Source of the DNA: an uncultured Bacteroides sp.
GTDB lineage: Bacteria; Bacteroidota; Bacteroidia; Bacteroidales; Bacteroidaceae
Direction: 5' to 3'
Assembly (NCBI RefSeq): GCF_963675905.1
Contig: NZ_OY780936.1
Location: forward strand, 3,543,946-3,607,945
Length of the DNA: 64,000 nt
Numbering within the stretch: position 1 is the first letter of the stretch; each line of letters opens with the position of its first letter. Below the pieces are notes generated by a model that saw nothing but the letters and a program-made list of their open reading frames with translations, searched no databases and was not told where the DNA came from. The position numbers were made by a program, and so were the translations under genes. Positions 8,117-20,244 of this stretch are shown piece by piece.

Positions 8117-9571
8117 ATGCCGGTTTTAAAATATAGGCCAAACCTTAGTTTTCTTATTATTCTCCTTCTTGGAGTTTTATATATAACTCTTCCTTCGGTC
8201 AATAATTCGTTGGACTCGCTGGCTTATGCAGAAGAAATAAGATCTGGGAGCTATCTATTCCGTCCTCATCATCTGTTATATAATGCTTTTGGATACGCTC
8301 TTGCTCATAGCCTGAATATTAAAAATACATTGTCTTTGATGTGCTTTGTTAATTCGATATTTGCCATAGCATGTTTATTTATGATGCGTTCAATGCTTGC
8401 TGTATTTACTGATGATCGTAAATGTGCAATCATATTGATTTTACTTGGCTCCTGTTTCGGCTTCGTTCGTTTTGCTACTGATAATGAAGCTTATATAATA
8501 CCACTATTCTTTTCACTTTGGGCAAGTAAAACTATTCTTATACAAAAGCAAGCTTTCCCAACTTCCTTGCTGGCTTCGGCTGCATGCTTGTTTCATCAGG
8601 TTCATTTCTTCTGGTGGTTGGGATTACTGCTCATGGTTTTCTTTTCTTCGGAAACGAACCGTGCAAAACGGACAAAACGAGTAACTCAATATCTCTCGGG
8701 AGCATTGATAGTTCCGGCTGTTTATCTTATAGTATTCTACTTAACAAAGCACGATAGCCCCACCTTTATCCGGTTTGTATTTCACGACTATTATCAGGCA
8801 AGTAATGTAAATATTGCTTTCAAGTCTGTGTCACTGCTGCTTATTCCCATAAGTCTGATGCGTTCATTTATTCAGGTGCATGGCTATTTTGTTCCTCTCA
8901 TTCATAAATATTTTTATTTCGGCATTCCTTTGTTGATCTCCATTGCTTGTTTTGGTGTGGGAATATTCAAGATGAAAGGAACTGTTCGTAAACGGAGGGT
9001 GAATCTATATTCCGGTAAATTTGCATCAGCACATCTTCTGATCTTTATAATGCAACTGCTTTTTGCTGCCTTGTCCGATGGAAATGCAGAGTTTATGGTG
9101 ATGTTACCTTTTGCTCTGGCTCTCTGGTTTTTTATGAAATATGAGCCGAAGCTGAATGCTGTAAGTTACTTGTCGGCTGGCCTGATTATATGGAACTTAT
9201 TTATGGCAGTAGTGCCATACCATTTTATGGAACTAAACCCCAATATTGCCTTGACTAGTTTTATAAACAAACATCCTTCGGAAGTATATTATGTAAGAGA
9301 CAAAGTGCAAGTAGACAATCTTCTCAGTTATTATTATCCAGGGCAGAGGTATAATATTCACTCTTCATTAAAAGAGAGTTTGGATAGCCTTATGCTGAAG
9401 AATAAAAAGGTGCTTACTGATGTGGTGAATAACTCTGCTCCCTATTCCAGGGCAAGTTTTGTGCTTGATGTGAATCAGAAATCGTTTCAGAATTATCTTT
9501 TAGAAAAAAAAGACAGCATCCCCTATGATTTGGGAATGCTGTATATCACTTCAATTACTAATAAAAAGTAA
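8117..9571 (+). CDS. polytopic membrane protein of unknown function
   Basis: A 484-residue integral membrane protein with roughly ten hydrophobic segments (first at residues ~7-24, FLIILLLGVLYITLPSV). A polar stretch after the first helix includes SYLFRPHHLLYNAFGYALAH, and a soluble tail of ~100 residues follows the last helix (from about residue 380). The overall plan, with charged residues in the first periplasmic loop followed by many helices, resembles GT-C type polyprenol-dependent glycosyltransferases, but I see no firm family motif, so this is only a possibility. It is convergent with the aminotransferase gene, whose stop is 3 bases away. Confidence 0.65.
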   Translation: MPVLKYRPNLSFLIILLLGVLYITLPSVNNSLDSLAYAEEIRSGSYLFRPHHLLYNAFGYALAHSLNIKNTLSLMCFVNSIFAIACLFMMRSMLAVFTDDRKCAIILILLGSCFGFVRFATDNEAYIIPLFFSLWASKTILIQKQAFPTSLLASAACLFHQVHFFWWLGLLLMVFFSSETNRAKRTKRVTQYLSGALIVPAVYLIVFYLTKHDSPTFIRFVFHDYYQASNVNIAFKSVSLLLIPISLMRSFIQVHGYFVPLIHKYFYFGIPLLISIACFGVGIFKMKGTVRKRRVNLYSGKFASAHLLIFIMQLLFAALSDGNAEFMVMLPFALALWFFMKYEPKLNAVSYLSAGLIIWNLFMAVVPYHFMELNPNIALTSFINKHPSEVYYVRDKVQVDNLLSYYYPGQRYNIHSSLKESLDSLMLKNKKVLTDVVNNSAPYSRASFVLDVNQKSFQNYLLEKKDSIPYDLGMLYITSITNKK

Positions 9572-9574
9572 ATC

Positions 9575-10726
9575 TTATACTTGTAATGTTTTAAGGTAAG
9601 CCTCAATCCGGTCCATGCCTTCCTTGATATTTTCAAGTGAATTAGCATATGAAAAACGGATATATCCTTCGCCACCTGTTCCGAAATCTACTCCCGGAGT
9701 TACACCTACATGAGCATGTTCTAGAATATCAAAAGCAAACTTGTATGAGTCTTTAGTAAACTTGCGTGCATCACAGAATATATAGAAAGCTCCTTTAGGT
9801 TCCACATCAATCTTGAATCCCATCTCTTTTAAGCGGGAAATCATGTATACTCTGCGCTCATTATAGATGGCTTTCATCTTTTCAACATCCTGTTCTGCTT
9901 CTTTCAATGCTGCAATACCGGCCTGCTGAGCAATACTTGGAGCACAGATAAACAGATTTTGCTGTAGCTTTTGCAATGAACGAATATACTCTTTTGGAGC
10001 AATAAGATAGCCCAATCTTAATCCTGTCATAGCAAATCTTTTTGAGAATCCGTTTAGCACAAATGCTTTGTCGGTAAACTCAAGAATGCTTCGTGCTCTG
10101 CCTTCATAAACCAGTCCGTGATAGATTTCATCAGAAATAACAGGAACTCCCAGAGTTGCTATCTGCTTCATAAATGAATCATTAAGAAGTGTTCCGGTGG
10201 GATTCATCGGTGAGTTGATGAAAATGCCTCGGGTACGGGGAGTGATGCTTTTCTTTATATCTTCTATGTCATATTGAAATCCATTGGAAGCACGTAAAGG
10301 AACCAGCACCGGATTTGCATGAGCTGCAAGTGTAAAGTTTCTATAGCAGGCATATCCCGGATTCGACATAATAACTTCACTCTCTGGCTCGCAAAGTAAC
10401 ATAAGCGTTAACAGAATAGCTGGTGATGAACCGGATGTTACCACAATACAGCCGGGATCAACGTCCACGTTATACTCTTTCTTGTAAAAATCAGCAATTG
10501 CCTGTCGAAGATCAGGATGCCCCAACGAATGGGTGTAGTGAGTCTGATGCTTATCGTAAGCAGCTTTTGCAGCCTGAGCCACACATTCCGGAATATCAAA
10601 GTCGGGCTCGCCAACTTCCATGTGAATAATGGAAATGCCCTGTTTTTGCATTTCGTTTGCTTTTTCCAAAACATCCATTACAATAAACGGGGTAATTTGC
10701 TCCACTTGAGGGTTTGTAGTTCTCAT
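9575..10726 (-). CDS. PLP-dependent class I/II aminotransferase
   Basis: Aspartate/aromatic-type aminotransferase, fold type I, 383 residues from the start MRTTNPQVEQITPF. It has HMEVGEPDFDIP, VTSGSSPAILLTLM, NPMNPTGTLL, SDEIYHGLVYEG, and the PLP lysine in LNGFSKRFAMTGLRLGY. A frame continuing to 10771 would add 15 residues, but a -7 element (10745-10752) lies within that extension, so the inner start is preferred. The amino-group donor and substrate are unknown. A second, more typical aspartate aminotransferase is at 43160, so this one probably has another specificity. Confidence 0.88.
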   Translation of the reverse strand: MRTTNPQVEQITPFIVMDVLEKANEMQKQGISIIHMEVGEPDFDIPECVAQAAKAAYDKHQTHYTHSLGHPDLRQAIADFYKKEYNVDVDPGCIVVTSGSSPAILLTLMLLCEPESEVIMSNPGYACYRNFTLAAHANPVLVPLRASNGFQYDIEDIKKSITPRTRGIFINSPMNPTGTLLNDSFMKQIATLGVPVISDEIYHGLVYEGRARSILEFTDKAFVLNGFSKRFAMTGLRLGYLIAPKEYIRSLQKLQQNLFICAPSIAQQAGIAALKEAEQDVEKMKAIYNERRVYMISRLKEMGFKIDVEPKGAFYIFCDARKFTKDSYKFAFDILEHAHVGVTPGVDFGTGGEGYIRFSYANSLENIKEGMDRIEAYLKTLQV

Positions 10727-10744
10727 TAATAGGTTATTTGACTG

Positions 10745-10772
10745 CAAAAATATAAAAAAACAGTTTAGCAAA
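10745..10772 (-). promoter_or_regulatory. promoter for the 9575 aminotransferase gene
   Basis: On the minus strand TATTTTTG (10745-10752) is a good -7 element; CAAA at 10769-10772 (TTTG on minus) is a short-spaced -33 candidate. Confidence 0.5.
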
Positions 10773-10935
10773 TATTCTTTTAATACACTTTTAACGAATT
10801 TGAAGGGTAAGATTTTTTTTGATTTGATTTCCCTAAGCCTTTATTTTCTTTATTCTGATAATCGGAGACATTGACTATTCTTGGTATATTGTTTAAGAAA
10901 ACGGACGTATTTTATCACAGATCGATTATATTTCC

Positions 10936-10943
10936 TATATTTG
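10936..10943 (+). promoter_or_regulatory. -7 element for proB
   Basis: TATATTTG, 22 bases before the proB ATG; drives the proB-proA-argF' operon. Confidence 0.7.
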
Positions 10944-10965
10944 TACTTCTAATTTATAACTAAGA

Positions 10966-12048
10966 ATGGCGTATCAATTTACAAAGATTGCAGTTAAAAT
11001 AGGCAGTAATGTACTTACCCGTAAGGATGGTTCCCTCGATGTAACACGTATGTCTGCGTTGGTTGACCAGATAGCAGAACTTCGCAAGGGTGGGGTAGAG
11101 GTTATCCTTATATCATCAGGAGCAGTGGCTTCCGGGAGGAGTGAAGTACGTGCTTCAAAGAAACTAGATAGTGTAGATCAGCGTCAGCTTTTCTCAGCTG
11201 TGGGGCAAGCTAAGCTGATTAATCGTTATTATGAACTCTTCCGTGAACATAAAATCCCCGTGGGGCAAGTGCTGACAACTAAAGAGAATTTCGGAACACG
11301 ACGTCATTACCTGAACCAGAAAAACTGTATGACGGTAATGCTCGAAAACGGAGTAATACCCATCGTAAATGAGAACGATACTATCTCTGTTTCCGAACTT
11401 ATGTTTACTGATAATGATGAGCTTTCCGGATTAATAGCCAGTATGATGGATGCCGAAGCACTTATTATTCTAAGTAATATTGACGGCATTTACAATGGTT
11501 CTCCTTCTGATCCGGCTTCGTCTGTTATCAGAGAAGTAGAGCATGGAAAAGATCTGTCAGATTATATTCAGACTGAGAAGTCGGGCTTTGGTCGTGGCGG
11601 AATGCTTACCAAGACTAATATAGCCCGTAAGGTAGCTGATGAAGGGATTACGGTTATTATTGCCAATGGTAAGAAAGACAATATTCTCGTTGATTTATTG
11701 AAGAAGCCAAAGACTACAGTCTGCACCCGCTTTATACCTTCCACACAAGAAGTTTCAAGCGTGAAGAAATGGATAGCCCACAGCGAGGGTTTTGCCAAAG
11801 GTGAGCTTCATATCAACGAACAAGCAGCCCGGATTATCAATACAGAAAAGGCGGTAAGTATTCTCCCCGTAGGTATCACTCGCATAGAAGGTGAATTTGA
11901 AAAAGACGACATTGTGCGCATTATGGATCATAACGGTAAGCAAATAGGTGTAGGAAAAGCTTCTTTTGATTCCTCCGAAGCTAGAGTAATGATCGGTAAA
12001 CATGGTCTGAAGCCAATTGTGCATTATGACTATTTATATATTGAATAA
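10966..12048 (+). CDS. proB: glutamate 5-kinase with PUA domain
   Basis: First proline-pathway enzyme; it phosphorylates glutamate with ATP. Of its 360 residues, 1 to ~245 are the amino-acid-kinase domain (VKIGSNVLTRKDGSLD, LISSGAVASGRSE, VNENDTISV, FGRGGMLTKTNIA), and ~270 to 360 are a PUA domain, whose usual role in ProB is in feedback regulation. proA starts 19 bases downstream. Together with proA and the distant proC it completes proline synthesis from glutamate. Confidence 0.94.
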   Translation: MAYQFTKIAVKIGSNVLTRKDGSLDVTRMSALVDQIAELRKGGVEVILISSGAVASGRSEVRASKKLDSVDQRQLFSAVGQAKLINRYYELFREHKIPVGQVLTTKENFGTRRHYLNQKNCMTVMLENGVIPIVNENDTISVSELMFTDNDELSGLIASMMDAEALIILSNIDGIYNGSPSDPASSVIREVEHGKDLSDYIQTEKSGFGRGGMLTKTNIARKVADEGITVIIANGKKDNILVDLLKKPKTTVCTRFIPSTQEVSSVKKWIAHSEGFAKGELHINEQAARIINTEKAVSILPVGITRIEGEFEKDDIVRIMDHNGKQIGVGKASFDSSEARVMIGKHGLKPIVHYDYLYIE

Positions 12049-12067
12049 AAAATCTAATTATTGACAG

Positions 12068-13318
12068 ATGATGGATTTAAAAGATACATTTCAGGCCGTT
12101 CAGGCAGCAAGCCGAAAACTTGCCCAACTAAGTGATAAACAGATCAATGAGATATTATTGGCATTGGCTGATGAGGCTGAAGCGCAAATTCCTCTTATCC
12201 TTGCTGGGAATCAGAAGGACTTGGCTAAGATGGAGACAAGCAATCCTAAATACGATCGTTTGATGCTTACAGCAGACCGTATAAAAGGAATTGCCGGTGA
12301 TATCCGTAATGTAGCTACACTTCCTTCTCCACTTGGACGTGTACTTATGCAAACCACCCGCCCCAATGGGATGGAACTAACAAAGATCAGTGTACCCTTC
12401 GGAGTGATAGGTATTATCTACGAAGCCCGCCCTAATGTGAGCTTCGATGTGTTCTCTCTTTGTTTAAAAAGCGGTAATGCTTGTGTATTGAAAGGCGGTA
12501 GTGATGCCGATTTCTCTAACCGGGCTATTGTGAAAGTAATCCATTCTGTTCTCGAAAAGTTTGGTGTGGATATCCATATAGTAGAACTTCTTCCGGCCGA
12601 CAGAGAAGCTACTTCTCAGCTTTTAAATGCTGTGGGATATGTTGATTTACTTATACCTCGTGGAAGCAGTAGCTTAATACAGTTCGTTCGTCAGCATGCC
12701 ACAATTCCTGTTATTGAAACAGGAGCCGGTGTATGTCATACTTATTTCGATGAGTTTGGTGATATTGAAAAAGGAACTGCTATTATTAATAACGCCAAAA
12801 CAAGAAGAGTTAGTGTATGCAATGCCTTGGACTGCGTGATTATACATGAAAAGCGTTTGTCAGATTTGTCATCTCTGTGTGAACCTTTACAGAAAAGTAA
12901 GGTTATTATATATGCAGATAAAGAAGCTTATAGGGTATTGGATGGTCATTATCCTTCAGAATTGCTTAAGTCTGCCACACCAGAAAGCTTTGGAACAGAA
13001 TTTCTTTCGTATGCAATGTCTGTAAAGACTGTAAAAGATATCAATGAAGCTCTTGAGCATATTTTTATAAACGGTTCAAAGCATAGTGAATGTATAGTGA
13101 CTGAAAACATGGATAATGCAGAGTTGTTCATAAAATCTGTTGATGCCGCATGTGTTTATACCAATGTTTCCACTGCATTTACTGATGGTGCACAGTTTGG
13201 TCTAGGGGCTGAAATAGGTATTAGTACACAGAAATTGCATGCTCGCGGCCCAATGGGACTTGAAGAGATTACTTCCTATAAATGGATTATTAAAGGAAAT
13301 GGTCAGATAAGACAATAA
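12068..13318 (+). CDS. proA: gamma-glutamyl-phosphate reductase
   Basis: Reduces glutamyl-5-phosphate to glutamate semialdehyde with NADPH, directly downstream of ProB. The 416-residue aldehyde-dehydrogenase-like protein has [34 protein letters not shown], the [11 protein letters not shown] segment and the catalytic cysteine at residue 251 in [11 protein letters not shown]. Two adjacent ATGs (12068 and 12071) are possible starts. It is followed after 32 bases by argF', so proline and arginine synthesis are linked in one operon. Confidence 0.94.
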   Translation: MMDLKDTFQAVQAASRKLAQLSDKQINEILLALADEAEAQIPLILAGNQKDLAKMETSNPKYDRLMLTADRIKGIAGDIRNVATLPSPLGRVLMQTTRPNGMELTKISVPFGVIGIIYEARPNVSFDVFSLCLKSGNACVLKGGSDADFSNRAIVKVIHSVLEKFGVDIHIVELLPADREATSQLLNAVGYVDLLIPRGSSSLIQFVRQHATIPVIETGAGVCHTYFDEFGDIEKGTAIINNAKTRRVSVCNALDCVIIHEKRLSDLSSLCEPLQKSKVIIYADKEAYRVLDGHYPSELLKSATPESFGTEFLSYAMSVKTVKDINEALEHIFINGSKHSECIVTENMDNAELFIKSVDAACVYTNVSTAFTDGAQFGLGAEIGISTQKLHARGPMGLEEITSYKWIIKGNGQIRQ

Positions 13319-13350
13319 TAGATTAGATAACAACTAAAAAAGAAAATAAG

Positions 13351-14307
13351 ATGAGACATTTTACCAATGTAAATGATTTAGGCGATCTGAAAGCAGCTTT
13401 AGATGAAGCTTTTGAGATAAAGAAAGACCGTTTCAAATATGTTGAGCTGGGAAGAAACAAAACCCTTCTCATGATATTCTTCAATTCAAGTCTTCGTACT
13501 CGTCTCAGTACCCAAAAGGCTGCTATGAATCTGGGAATGAATGTTATTGTGCTCGATGTAAACCAAGGAGCATGGAAACTGGAAACAGAAAGAGGTGTGA
13601 TTATGGATGGTGACAAGACCGAACACCTTCTTGAAGCTATTCCTGTTATGGGATGCTATTGTGACATTATCGGCGTTCGTTCTTTCGCTCAATTCGAAAG
13701 TAAGGAAAATGATTATAACGAAGTAATCATTAATCAGTTTATCAAATACTCCGGTCGTCCGGTATTCTCGATGGAAGCCGCTACACGCCACCCATTGCAG
13801 AGCTTTGCCGATCTCATCACTATCGAGGAATATAAGAAGATGGCTCGTCCAAAAGTTGTTATGACCTGGGCTCCACATCCTCGTGCACTTCCGCAGGCAG
13901 TACCTAATTCTTTTGCCGAATGGATGAATGCTACCGACTATGATTTCGTTATTACTCATCCCGAAGGCTATGAACTTGATCCTAAATTTGTAGGCAATGC
14001 CAAAGTAGAGTACGACCAGATGAAAGCCCTCGAAGGTGCCGATTTCGTTTATGCGAAGAACTGGAGTGGCTATGCCGGTGATAACTACGGTCGAGTGATA
14101 AGCAAGGACCGCGCATGGACAGTGAGCGCTGCTCACATGGCAGTAACCAACAATGCATATTTTATGCACTGCTTGCCTGTAAGACGAAACATGATCGTAA
14201 CGGATGATGTAATTGAAAGTCCGCAGTCTATTGTAATACCTGAAGCTGCCAATCGAGAGATTTCAGCGCAAGTAGTACTTAAACGTATTTTAGAAGGGCT
14301 TGAATAA
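13351..14307 (+). CDS. argF': N-succinylornithine carbamoyltransferase
   Basis: Transcarbamylase of the Bacteroides ArgF' type, which carbamoylates N-succinylornithine rather than ornithine. The 318-residue protein carries the carbamoyl-phosphate loop as FFNSSLRTRLST (residues 43-54) in place of the usual STRT, the ATRHPLQSFAD helix and the C-terminal HCLPVRRNMIVTDDV motif. From memory, the B. fragilis enzyme has Pro at position 90, reported as a specificity residue (Glu in the acetylornithine enzyme); here residue 90 is Thr, in DGDKTEHLLEA. The rest looks like the succinyl enzyme. Last gene of proB-proA-argF'; its stop overlaps the terminator stem. Confidence 0.9.
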   Translation: MRHFTNVNDLGDLKAALDEAFEIKKDRFKYVELGRNKTLLMIFFNSSLRTRLSTQKAAMNLGMNVIVLDVNQGAWKLETERGVIMDGDKTEHLLEAIPVMGCYCDIIGVRSFAQFESKENDYNEVIINQFIKYSGRPVFSMEAATRHPLQSFADLITIEEYKKMARPKVVMTWAPHPRALPQAVPNSFAEWMNATDYDFVITHPEGYELDPKFVGNAKVEYDQMKALEGADFVYAKNWSGYAGDNYGRVISKDRAWTVSAAHMAVTNNAYFMHCLPVRRNMIVTDDVIESPQSIVIPEAANREISAQVVLKRILEGLE

Positions 14308-14319
14308 AGCCCTTTTTTT
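14294..14319 (+). terminator. intrinsic terminator of the proBA-argF' operon
   Basis: AAGGGCTT (14294-14301) pairs with AAGCCCTT (14307-14314) across the stop codon, followed by a T-run. The stem overlaps the last argF' codons. Confidence 0.85.
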
Positions 14320-14574
14320 AAATCTATCTATTATGAAACACAAATATTAGCTCATTATAATTTAATTTAGTCTGGTCTGTTTTTAATATGCAGCGGCACA
14401 AAATACGATCAGTAATCCTTATGGGCATCTAAGAAAAATATAAAGTAAAGATCCTTATAGATTTAGAAAAACTGAAACAATGCAACAATAATTTTTATTA
14501 TCAGAAACAAATAGCCTTGAAGAAATGCTAGAACAACTTGTTCCGCATAGTTATTAGTGTATGTAGATTTTTAA

Positions 14575-16683
<2,109 letters not shown>

Positions 16684-17505
16684 TCGATTGTTTGATAAAA
16701 CAGATCGATGAACTAGTACGCAAATTCTTAACAAAACATCTTTTTTGTACACAGAATGAAAGTCATTATAAAGCCTCCGGCAGGTTTTCCTGCTGGGTGC
16801 TTCCTCTATTGTTCGCCCAGCATGGGTGATAACTCTAGGATGTAAGTCACTCCATTTGTGCAATTTGTGCAATTATTGTGCAATTAACTCATAGAAACTA
16901 CCAGCGCCATATCCTTTATCTATGAATAGATTATGGTTGTTTTCTATCTCTTTTAAGGCTCATTTTAGATCTTATTTGAGCCAAAAATGACAATGCTTTG
17001 AGCTTATTATTCTAAATCAAAGTGCAAACCCTTATTTTCTTCAATAAAATCTGTTTTCACTTCGTAGATTTTATATATTCTTTAATAGATATAGGTAGCA
17101 AAAATTGTATATAATATGTATTTGATTATGATTTATATATTGATGAGCCTTTTCAGTATTTAATTTAGATAAATATGCATAAATATATGACTATGTTAAT
17201 TTGATGACAAAAATTATATTTATAGATGTAAGACTAATGTATTATTAACCCAATTTTAATTAGTCTATTAAAATTGCAAAGTAGTATTTTATCCTAATGC
17301 TATTTGATATATTATTAAATTTAAAGTTGTAAAATGATTTTGCATATAATGTTAGTTTGATAAACTGTGTTAAAAAGGTTAAATGTGTGAATGGATAAGT
17401 AATAATGTTTTATGTTTGTATGACTAGATTACTTAAAGAGACGAATTTGTCTTTGGTTATTAGATTTGTTTTGTGCTATTAAAATAACTTTAAATATTGT
17501 AAGCT
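16684..17505. other. non-coding stretch, about 820 bp
   Basis: Very AT-rich with no gene. A hairpin CCGGCAGG-TTTT-CCTGCTGG lies at 16777-16796 but lacks a T-run, so it is not a convincing terminator. At 16855-16885 the word TTGTGCAATT occurs three times at irregular spacing. Nothing else could be named; the last ~100 bases presumably hold the promoter of the LRR gene, without a clear TAnnTTTG. Confidence 0.5.
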
Positions 17506-18456
17506 ATGAAAGTAAAATCTATCTTAACATCCTCTGTTAAATTACCAATATTGGTAAGAAATGCTATTTTTGTATATGCTATAAGAATTATCTGCATTGC
17601 ATTTCCCTTTGTTTTTGTCGGTTGTTCTTCAGAATTTAAAGATCCACCATTTTCATCGTCTTCTAAAGAATCTTATCCATTAAATAAATCAGACAGCATT
17701 GCAATGGTGAATATTTATCGTAAAATTGGTCCTTTTGGTGAAAAATGGGATTTAAAAGATATTACCACTTGGGGTGGTGTAGAAGCTGCTCTAGATTTAA
17801 CGTCTAATGAATATCGCATTACGGGCTTTTTTTACAATGGAGATTTTTTTGGTGATATACCAGAAGAATTTAGACAGCTTACAGAATTAAGAAAACTAGG
17901 ATTAGTAGGAGGTAATCTTTCCGGTGAAATACCTGCTTGGATTGGCGAGCTTTCTCATTTGGAATATTTGTCGATTATGGACAACAAAATTTCAGGTAAA
18001 ATACCATCCGAGGTCGGTAAACTAGTTAATTTGAAATATCTAAATCTTAGCATGAATAACCTAGAAGGAGAACTGCCCGAGAGTTTAGGAAAGCTAGTGA
18101 ATATTGTAAGACTGACTATTACAGACACAAAAATAAAAGGAGAAATTCCAAATACTTTATCTAAACTAAAAAAAGCGATTGTAATTGATTTAGATAATAA
18201 TCAATTGTCAGGGAGGTTTCCTATTGAAATATTAACTAATGAGCGTTTATACGTTGGTTGCAATAATAACAATATTACAGAATTGCCTTTTGAGATTTGG
18301 AGAGATGACTTTCCTGGTTCTATTCCCGATTTGCAGAAAAATAAGCTATCTGGAGTTATTCCAGACAGTATAAAATCCTTTAAAAAATGGAAAACTAATA
18401 AAGGCTTTGTTGGAGGGCAAAAGGAGGGATACGGGTATACAAATTATAATAATTAA
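17506..18456 (+). CDS. leucine-rich-repeat lipoprotein
   Basis: A 316-residue probable outer-surface lipoprotein. A long basic N-terminus and hydrophobic segment lead to a lipobox at FVFVGCSSE (Cys near residue 39). From about residue 118 to 230 it carries LRR units of the plant-like type, with the pattern G-IP--(I/V)G-L--L-YL---N (examples SGEIPAWIGELSHLEYL, SGKIPSEVGKLVNLKYL, EGELPESLGKLVNI). Such repeats are protein- or glycan-binding scaffolds. It is 12 bases ahead of a second lipoprotein gene, itself frameshifted, so the two were probably one operon. The ligand is unknown. Base composition looks poorer in GC than the housekeeping flanks. Confidence 0.82.
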   Translation: MKVKSILTSSVKLPILVRNAIFVYAIRIICIAFPFVFVGCSSEFKDPPFSSSSKESYPLNKSDSIAMVNIYRKIGPFGEKWDLKDITTWGGVEAALDLTSNEYRITGFFYNGDFFGDIPEEFRQLTELRKLGLVGGNLSGEIPAWIGELSHLEYLSIMDNKISGKIPSEVGKLVNLKYLNLSMNNLEGELPESLGKLVNIVRLTITDTKIKGEIPNTLSKLKKAIVIDLDNNQLSGRFPIEILTNERLYVGCNNNNITELPFEIWRDDFPGSIPDLQKNKLSGVIPDSIKSFKKWKTNKGFVGGQKEGYGYTNYNN

Positions 18457-18468
18457 AATCATAAGATT

Positions 18469-20083
18469 ATGAAAAGAATAATAAAATCGATTTTTTGTAT
18501 TTTAGGAATTCTGTTAATAAGTTGTGAGAATGAAAAAGAATTTGATTTTCAAGATAAAATGAAGGTTACTAGTTGTAAAACAAGAGGCCTAAACTCATGG
18601 GATACTTGTACAAAAGGCTTATTGCGCTCAGGTAAACTTGTTAACTTACCTTGGAGTAGCTCTACACAAACTACTATTCCACAAGAAGTCAGAACTGATA
18701 TTAAGGAGCAAGATGGTTGGAAGATCCTTTATTCAACAATAGATATCGATGGTTATAATGAGAATGTAACAATAGCAGATCAAGAAGTCAATTACTTGCT
18801 GTTTTATAATATATACAGGCATATTAAAAGGATTTTATTATGCGGAGAGTATGACAGATAATAATTGTGGACTTTGGCAATTATCCACTTCAAATCAAAC
18901 TAAAATGTTTAATTTTGTTCCGTATTTTGCTGAACCCATAAATAGTGCATCATCTCCTCAAAAAGTAACATTATCAACAATTTCCATGAATGGTGTTACT
19001 CAAGGATTTGAAAGAGGCTGGAATTGTTTTATGTTAGAAATTGCTTATGATGAAGGTAGTAGAAATAACCAATTTAACATATCAGGATATGCATTAAATC
19101 AAGCCAGTATTACTTTTACAGGTGCTTATAACTCCAATTCTTCAGGCACTATAGTATCCACTACTCAGAATAAATCAAATATAATCGATGGTTTAGCTTC
19201 TGGAAGTGGAGCTGCAGCAAAACAGTGGATTGCTGATAATACGACTACTGATGACAATAAAAATAAGGCGATAAAATATGGTGGAATTGTCATTGGAGAG
19301 GTCTTAAATAAGGGGATATCAGGGATTATTAGTACAGGACTGTATAAAGTTTTTGGTTCTTTACTAGGGAAAACTAATACCACGACTAATTTGCAATTTA
19401 GTACAAATGGGAAAGTTGTTTTGAATGGAAAAATGGTTACGCCATCTTCTGGATTTATCAGCCCGATAAGTGGAGTACCACTTAATTCTTTAGGATATGA
19501 CTTAGGTGTTTGGAACTTAGAAGTAACTCCAACTTATACAGCAAAATCGTATGCAGAACTAGCGAAAATAAAAGATGAAAGTTCTGGATCGGATTTTTAC
19601 TATTATGTTACTTTTACTCCCGATATTTCTCTTAAAAAAAATCCAGCAGTTGATGTTAATGTCACGTCTTCAGTTGATGTTGTAAGGTATGATTTATACA
19701 ATGGGAAGGTTCCTCATTTTTATCAAGATTATCTTCTCTTTGGTGCATATCAGTCTGCATATCGTGATAAATTTCCTGCAGAATTGTATTGTGATTCCTT
19801 AACTATTATAAAACAATCAAGTAATTTTTATACTGTTGCTGCGAGAAATTTGTTACCAAATAGAACGTCTACTTCCAATGTTCCTGCTGTAGAATTTGAA
19901 TCAAGTGGAGTTAATATAAGAGAAAATATTGTATTCAAAATATTGACTGAGGTATATACTCCTGATCATAAAATTTATTCAACTAAAAGCTTTATACCGC
20001 ATCATCAATTTAATAATATCCAGACAGCACGTCCATATCAATGGACATATAAAGAACTTGTAAATTTAGGATATAGAAAATAA
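18469..20083 (+). pseudogene. frameshifted lipoprotein gene of unknown function
   Basis: Two frames make one gene. Frame one (18469-18861) starts MKRIIKSIFCILGILLISCENE with a lipobox Cys and runs to NYLLFYNIY. The second frame is open from 18776 and continues TGILKGFYYAESMTDNNCGLWQL to 20083. Joining them at the AT-repeat around 18806-18815 (ATAATATATA) gives a smooth protein of about 535 residues; the change is equivalent to one inserted or two deleted bases. The tail past the join has no known domain I recognise; it is rich in Ser/Thr/Asn and beta-prone. The break may be a true mutation, slippage-based switching, or a sequencing error. An IS element lies just downstream. Confidence 0.78.
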
Positions 20084-20097
20084 TTCAAGTGAACTGT

Positions 20098-20112
20098 CTA
20101 AACAAAAGAGGA
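20098..20112 (+). terminator. left half of terminator hairpin interrupted by the IS
   Basis: CTAAACAAAAGAGGA is the exact reverse complement of 21891-21905 on the other side of the IS. Removing the IS and one 6-bp duplication restores a 15-bp perfect stem with a 13-base loop, a typical terminator for the upstream gene. Confidence 0.75.
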
Positions 20113-20122
20113 TACCCCAAAA

Positions 20123-20140
20123 GGAGGGCACTGAAAAAGT
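20123..20140 (+). repeat. left terminal inverted repeat of the IS
   Basis: 18 bp, perfectly complementary to 21864-21881; beyond it the two ends diverge. Confidence 0.9.
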
Positions 20141-20168
20141 CCCTTAAGCTCCTTTTTTTTAAGTATTA

Positions 20169-20218
20169 AAATCTGCATATATCCTACAATTATTTTGGAT
20201 ATGTGCAGATTTTTTTAT
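20169..20218 (+). terminator. IS-internal hairpin upstream of transposase
   Basis: AAATCTGCATATATCC (20169-20184) pairs with GGATATGTGCAGATTT (20197-20212) over 16 positions with one wobble, followed by TTTTT. Placed before the transposase start, it would stop transcription entering from outside. Confidence 0.7.
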
Positions 20219-20244
20219 AACTTCATGGCATAATAGGAGTAATT

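Noticed and set aside
13486-14169. A 227-codon frame on the minus strand opposite argF'
   Set aside because: It lies wholly within the strongly supported argF' gene, has no promoter or Shine-Dalgarno, and its protein looks like a reverse-strand shadow.
16777-16796. Hairpin as terminator of the GH97 gene
   Set aside because: Stem is good but no T-run follows on the plus strand, and it lies ~95 bases after the stop; left as unassigned structure.
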